Assembly (NCBI GenBank): GCA_905221605.1
Contig: CAJNDS010002513.1
Location: 124,001 to 188,000 of the forward strand
Origin: Symbiodinium natans
Lineage: Eukaryota > Sar > Dinophyceae > Suessiales > Symbiodiniaceae
DNA length: 64,000 nucleotides
Direction of reading: 5' to 3'
Part shown: piece after piece, positions 61,815-64,000 of the stretch
Position numbering within the stretch: the first letter of the stretch is position 1
Layout: each line of letters starts with the position of its first letter
Made by a program: the position numbers and the translations under genes
Notes under the pieces: generated by a model
What the model was told of the DNA's origin: nothing
The model's database searches: none
The model's input: the letters and a program-made list of their open reading frames with translations, nothing else

Positions 61815-62012
61815 TATGTATACTAAAAAATATGTGTCCACACATGTATAGCTATATACATGTATATATATGTATGTATGTATGTATGCGTACACACACA
61901 TATATAGATATAGATATAGATATAGATATAGATATTAGATATTCGATATTCGATATTAGATATTGGATATTAGATATTAGATATTAGATAGATATCTATA
62001 TATATATATATA
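61815..62012. repeat. TATG / GATATA / GATATT simple repeats
   Basis: A GTAT run (about 61,868-61,888), six-base AGATAT units, ATTCGATATTAGATATTGG-type units, and a TA run near 62,000. All are AT-rich and non-coding. Confidence 0.88.
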
Positions 62013-62165
62013 AATATGTTTGCGCATGGTCCGCGCTATGTTGGCACACCCTATTCGTGCACTGCCTTTCGCCATTGCCAGACAGAGGCTGGTGGATAGG
62101 CCGCTGTCCTCCAGCTCCCGAAGCATTGCACGGACCTTGGCCTGGCCAGGTGCTTCGGGTAGAGG

Positions 62166-62219
62166 GTCTAGGGGTTTAGGGGTTTAGGGTTTAGGCCTAG
62201 GGTTTATAGGGTTTAGGGT
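62166..62219. repeat. Internal telomere-type repeat (TTTAGGG/TTTAGGGG)
   Basis: Six to seven imperfect units mixing three-G and four-G forms. Confidence 0.85.
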
Positions 62220-62295
62220 AGTTCAACAGGTTAACAACGTTCTATACTGGGCAGCCTCCTTGGGCTCCATGCTCTCATTTGCAAGAGAGGGCTGC

Positions 62296-62553
62296 TCAAC
62301 GCTCAACAAGCATGGAGTCAACTTCTCTCTGTAGTTCAAGCGCATATTCCTCACTTCGCTTAGGGTCACAGCTGTGTTTGCAGGTTCGCACCTCATCCTC
62401 ATTGATACGCTCAATGGTCAAGCGCTTCGCGGCGCACTCCTCTCCGCTCGCTGGCAGACAGGGGTGGCAAATTTCGTCGGCAGGTTGAGCAACACCACAA
62501 CAGCGCGTGATGCGGCATGTTTCGGGCGAAACATTGCAGGTATGCCCGTGCAC
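62296..62553 (-). CDS. Candidate terminal exon, Cys-rich unidentified protein
   Basis: A minus frame of about 85 codons has frequent, spaced cysteines in its first two thirds. It then runs into a charged helix (SEEYALELQREVDSMLVER) and a stop. Third positions are G/C-rich across much of it. The true 5' edge is unknown because an exon start would not need an ATG. No family is recognised; a Cys-rich extracellular domain is possible. Confidence 0.33.
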   Translation of the reverse strand: MHGHTCNVSPETCRITRCCGVAQPADEICHPCLPASGEECAAKRLTIERINEDEVRTCKHSCDPKRSEEYALELQREVDSMLVER

Positions 62554-62670
62554 TCAGCTCTCGACTCACGTTAAATTTTTTTTGGTGGCTTCGAGAGGCG
62601 ACCCACCCACTGGTGCGCGCACACACGCGTGCGCACGCACACACACGCTCACACTTACACTGTCACACAA

Positions 62671-62694
62671 TTTCTCTCTCTCTCTCTCTCTCTC
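62671..62694. repeat. (TC)n microsatellite
   Basis: Twelve TC units, preceded by a CA/CACG-rich stretch (62,612-62,670). Confidence 0.88.
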
Positions 62695-63434
62695 CACGCC
62701 TGCCCTCGACGCGCGCCCACGTCCACACCGCAGCTGCTCACCCACCCACCGATGCACAGATCATTTAGTCATTCATGGAGTGCATTTGGATTCTTTCGAC
62801 GAATGGCTAGCACTGTGGAACCTTGGAGCACTGCAGCCATAGCAGTCTAGTCGGTACAAAGCAGCGCAAGTTGGTTTCCATCAACTGGTTTCGGGCATTG
62901 CTCCAGTACCACTGTTGGACTCCCCTTCCTTTGGAAAGGGTGTCTCAAAATGTCAAGCTCCACGAACGCTTTGCGGAGGGAACCTAGTCTAGACACATGC
63001 CCAATAAATACTAAGAATCGGCTCGGCAAGAGTCACCCGGACGCTGTGCTTCTGCCAGGCTCCAGGAATGCAGGGCTACTATACGTGATGCGAATGTCAC
63101 GCAACACCGGCCAGGAGAAATGCAGCTTTCTTGCTGCAAGCACGGGATTCATGACTTGATGGAGATATGCAGTTGCTGAGAATTTACATGAATTTACCCT
63201 TCATGTCTTTGAGCTCTTTGCGGCCGTCAAGCACTTCAACCACACGAGCCACCCTTATTGAGGGGCTCGGTGACACGTTATGACTCAACGCGCCTGTTCG
63301 GGTCCAGTGCCTTCACACAACACGCTCGCAGCGGCATGAACGAGCAATGCTGTCAGCACCAGCAAACCAAAACAGAAACGTGCTTGCGCTGGACGTACGG
63401 ATAGTTTAGTTAAAATGATGCCATGGGGCTTTGT

Positions 63435-63451
63435 GCAGGGATCGAACCTGC
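63435..63451 (-). other. tRNA T-arm-like hairpin
   Basis: The minus strand reads GCAGGTTCGATCCCTGC, a perfect 5-bp stem with the seven-base loop TTCGATC; it contains a B-box-like GGTTCGATCC. The rest of a tRNA cloverleaf could not be folded: no 5' acceptor strand pairs with ACAAAGC. It may be a tRNA remnant, part of a tRNA-derived SINE, or chance. Confidence 0.3.
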
Positions 63452-63484
63452 TTGGCGATCCTCGGTGCTCCCACCACAGAAATC

Positions 63485-63943
63485 TCACAGCCTTGCCCGA
63501 ACGACGTTGCAGATAAGTAGGATGGCTATGTCAACTGCCAGGGGGCTTTTGCGTCTCTCGCCGAAGCTTGTAAACGTCGATGCCTCGGGAAGGCTGCAGG
63601 GCTGCGCAGGCTTGCGCAGGCTTGCGCAGGCTTGCGCAGGCCTGCGCCGCTTGTGCGCTGCTACCTCTTTGAGTAGGTCTTGGCCAGTCTTGGCCCTGCT
63701 GCCAACCGACCAGAGATGCACATGCACATCGCCCTGCGCAAGGATGTCTCTACACCTTTGTCCCGGAGCTGAAGGAGCTGAAGCCGTCGCCAAGGCACTT
63801 CTCGCATGACCATGAAATTGTCGGATCGCCTGCTCAAACGATGATTGATCGATTTTTCCATCAGCATCCCGATCGAAAAGGTCAAAAAGCTCATCCACGG
63901 TGTGGTTCCTCAGCCAACTGCTGGCCACAGCGTGGCACGTCAT
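63485..63943 (-). CDS. Exon with a single EF-hand motif
   Basis: The frame encodes DELFDLFDRDADGKIDQSSF near its start, an EF-hand with Asp at loop positions 1, 3, 5 and 9 and Gly at 6. Position 12 is Ser where Glu is usual, so calcium binding may be weak. An in-frame stop lies just before the first ATG; the real exon probably starts at an internal AG and belongs to a gene reaching past the right edge. The part after the motif is coding-like to about residue 90, then degenerates into a 10-bp repeat. Confidence 0.55.
   Translation of the reverse strand: MTCHAVASSWLRNHTVDELFDLFDRDADGKIDQSSFEQAIRQFHGHARSALATASAPSAPGQRCRDILAQGDVHVHLWSVGSRAKTGQDLLKEVAAHKRRRPAQACASLRKPAQPCSLPEASTFTSFGERRKSPLAVDIAILLICNVVRARL
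63597..63650. repeat. GGCTTGCGCA 10-bp tandem repeat
   Basis: Four to five units of GGCTTGCGCA in a row, the last ones diverged. Confidence 0.88.
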
Positions 63944-64000
63944 TCAACATCTCCAAACATGGGCTTCGCGCAAACGAGTAACTAGGCCGAGGCTGAATGC

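Overview
The window looks like nuclear DNA of a dinoflagellate, most likely Symbiodiniaceae or a close relative. Four things support this. (1) Two intron-rich genes, a DHHC palmitoyltransferase and V-ATPase subunit c, can be assembled exon by exon, and nearly all their introns start with GC or GA instead of GT; this is a dinoflagellate habit. (2) Short internal tracts of the telomere-type unit TTTAGGG are scattered throughout. (3) There is a tandem array of small CCCH zinc-finger genes. (4) One spot matches the last 15 nt of the dinoflagellate spliced leader (DinoSL). There is no bacterial operon, CRISPR array or rRNA. Coding sequence is sparse, and most open frames over 60 codons are shadows or low-complexity artefacts.

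Layout. 0-16 kb: mostly non-coding, with C/G-rich tracts, one isolated CCCH gene (2.87-3.49 kb), a DinoSL-like relic (6.70 kb), a CTACGCGG minisatellite (8.1 kb) and a hairpin-like element (11.1 kb). 16.6-21.7 kb: five tandem CCCH genes; the last three lie in a near-perfect 1,091-bp repeat. 21.8-28.8 kb: no recognised gene. 28.9-31.5 kb: DHHC palmitoyltransferase. 32.1-33.7 kb: AT-rich block bounded by 44-bp inverted repeats. 37.2-37.9 kb: intact intronless VTA1/LIP5 gene. 38.7-49 kb: unidentified candidate exons plus microsatellites. 49.4-50.7 kb: V-ATPase proteolipid subunit c, with an apparent 1-nt frame break near the start. 53.5-57.2 kb: dense palindromic and telomere-like repeats with a few candidate exons. 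62-64 kb: a Cys-rich candidate exon and a single-EF-hand exon.

All nine genes identified by homology (six CCCH, DHHC, VTA1, V-ATPase c), the EF-hand exon and every candidate exon with plausible splice sites lie on the minus strand. The window therefore looks like part of one unidirectional gene cluster. The known functions are an endomembrane set (protein palmitoylation, ESCRT-III/Vps4 recycling, vacuolar acidification) plus a putative RNA-binding zinc-finger family. Nothing in the sequence shows that they act in one pathway.
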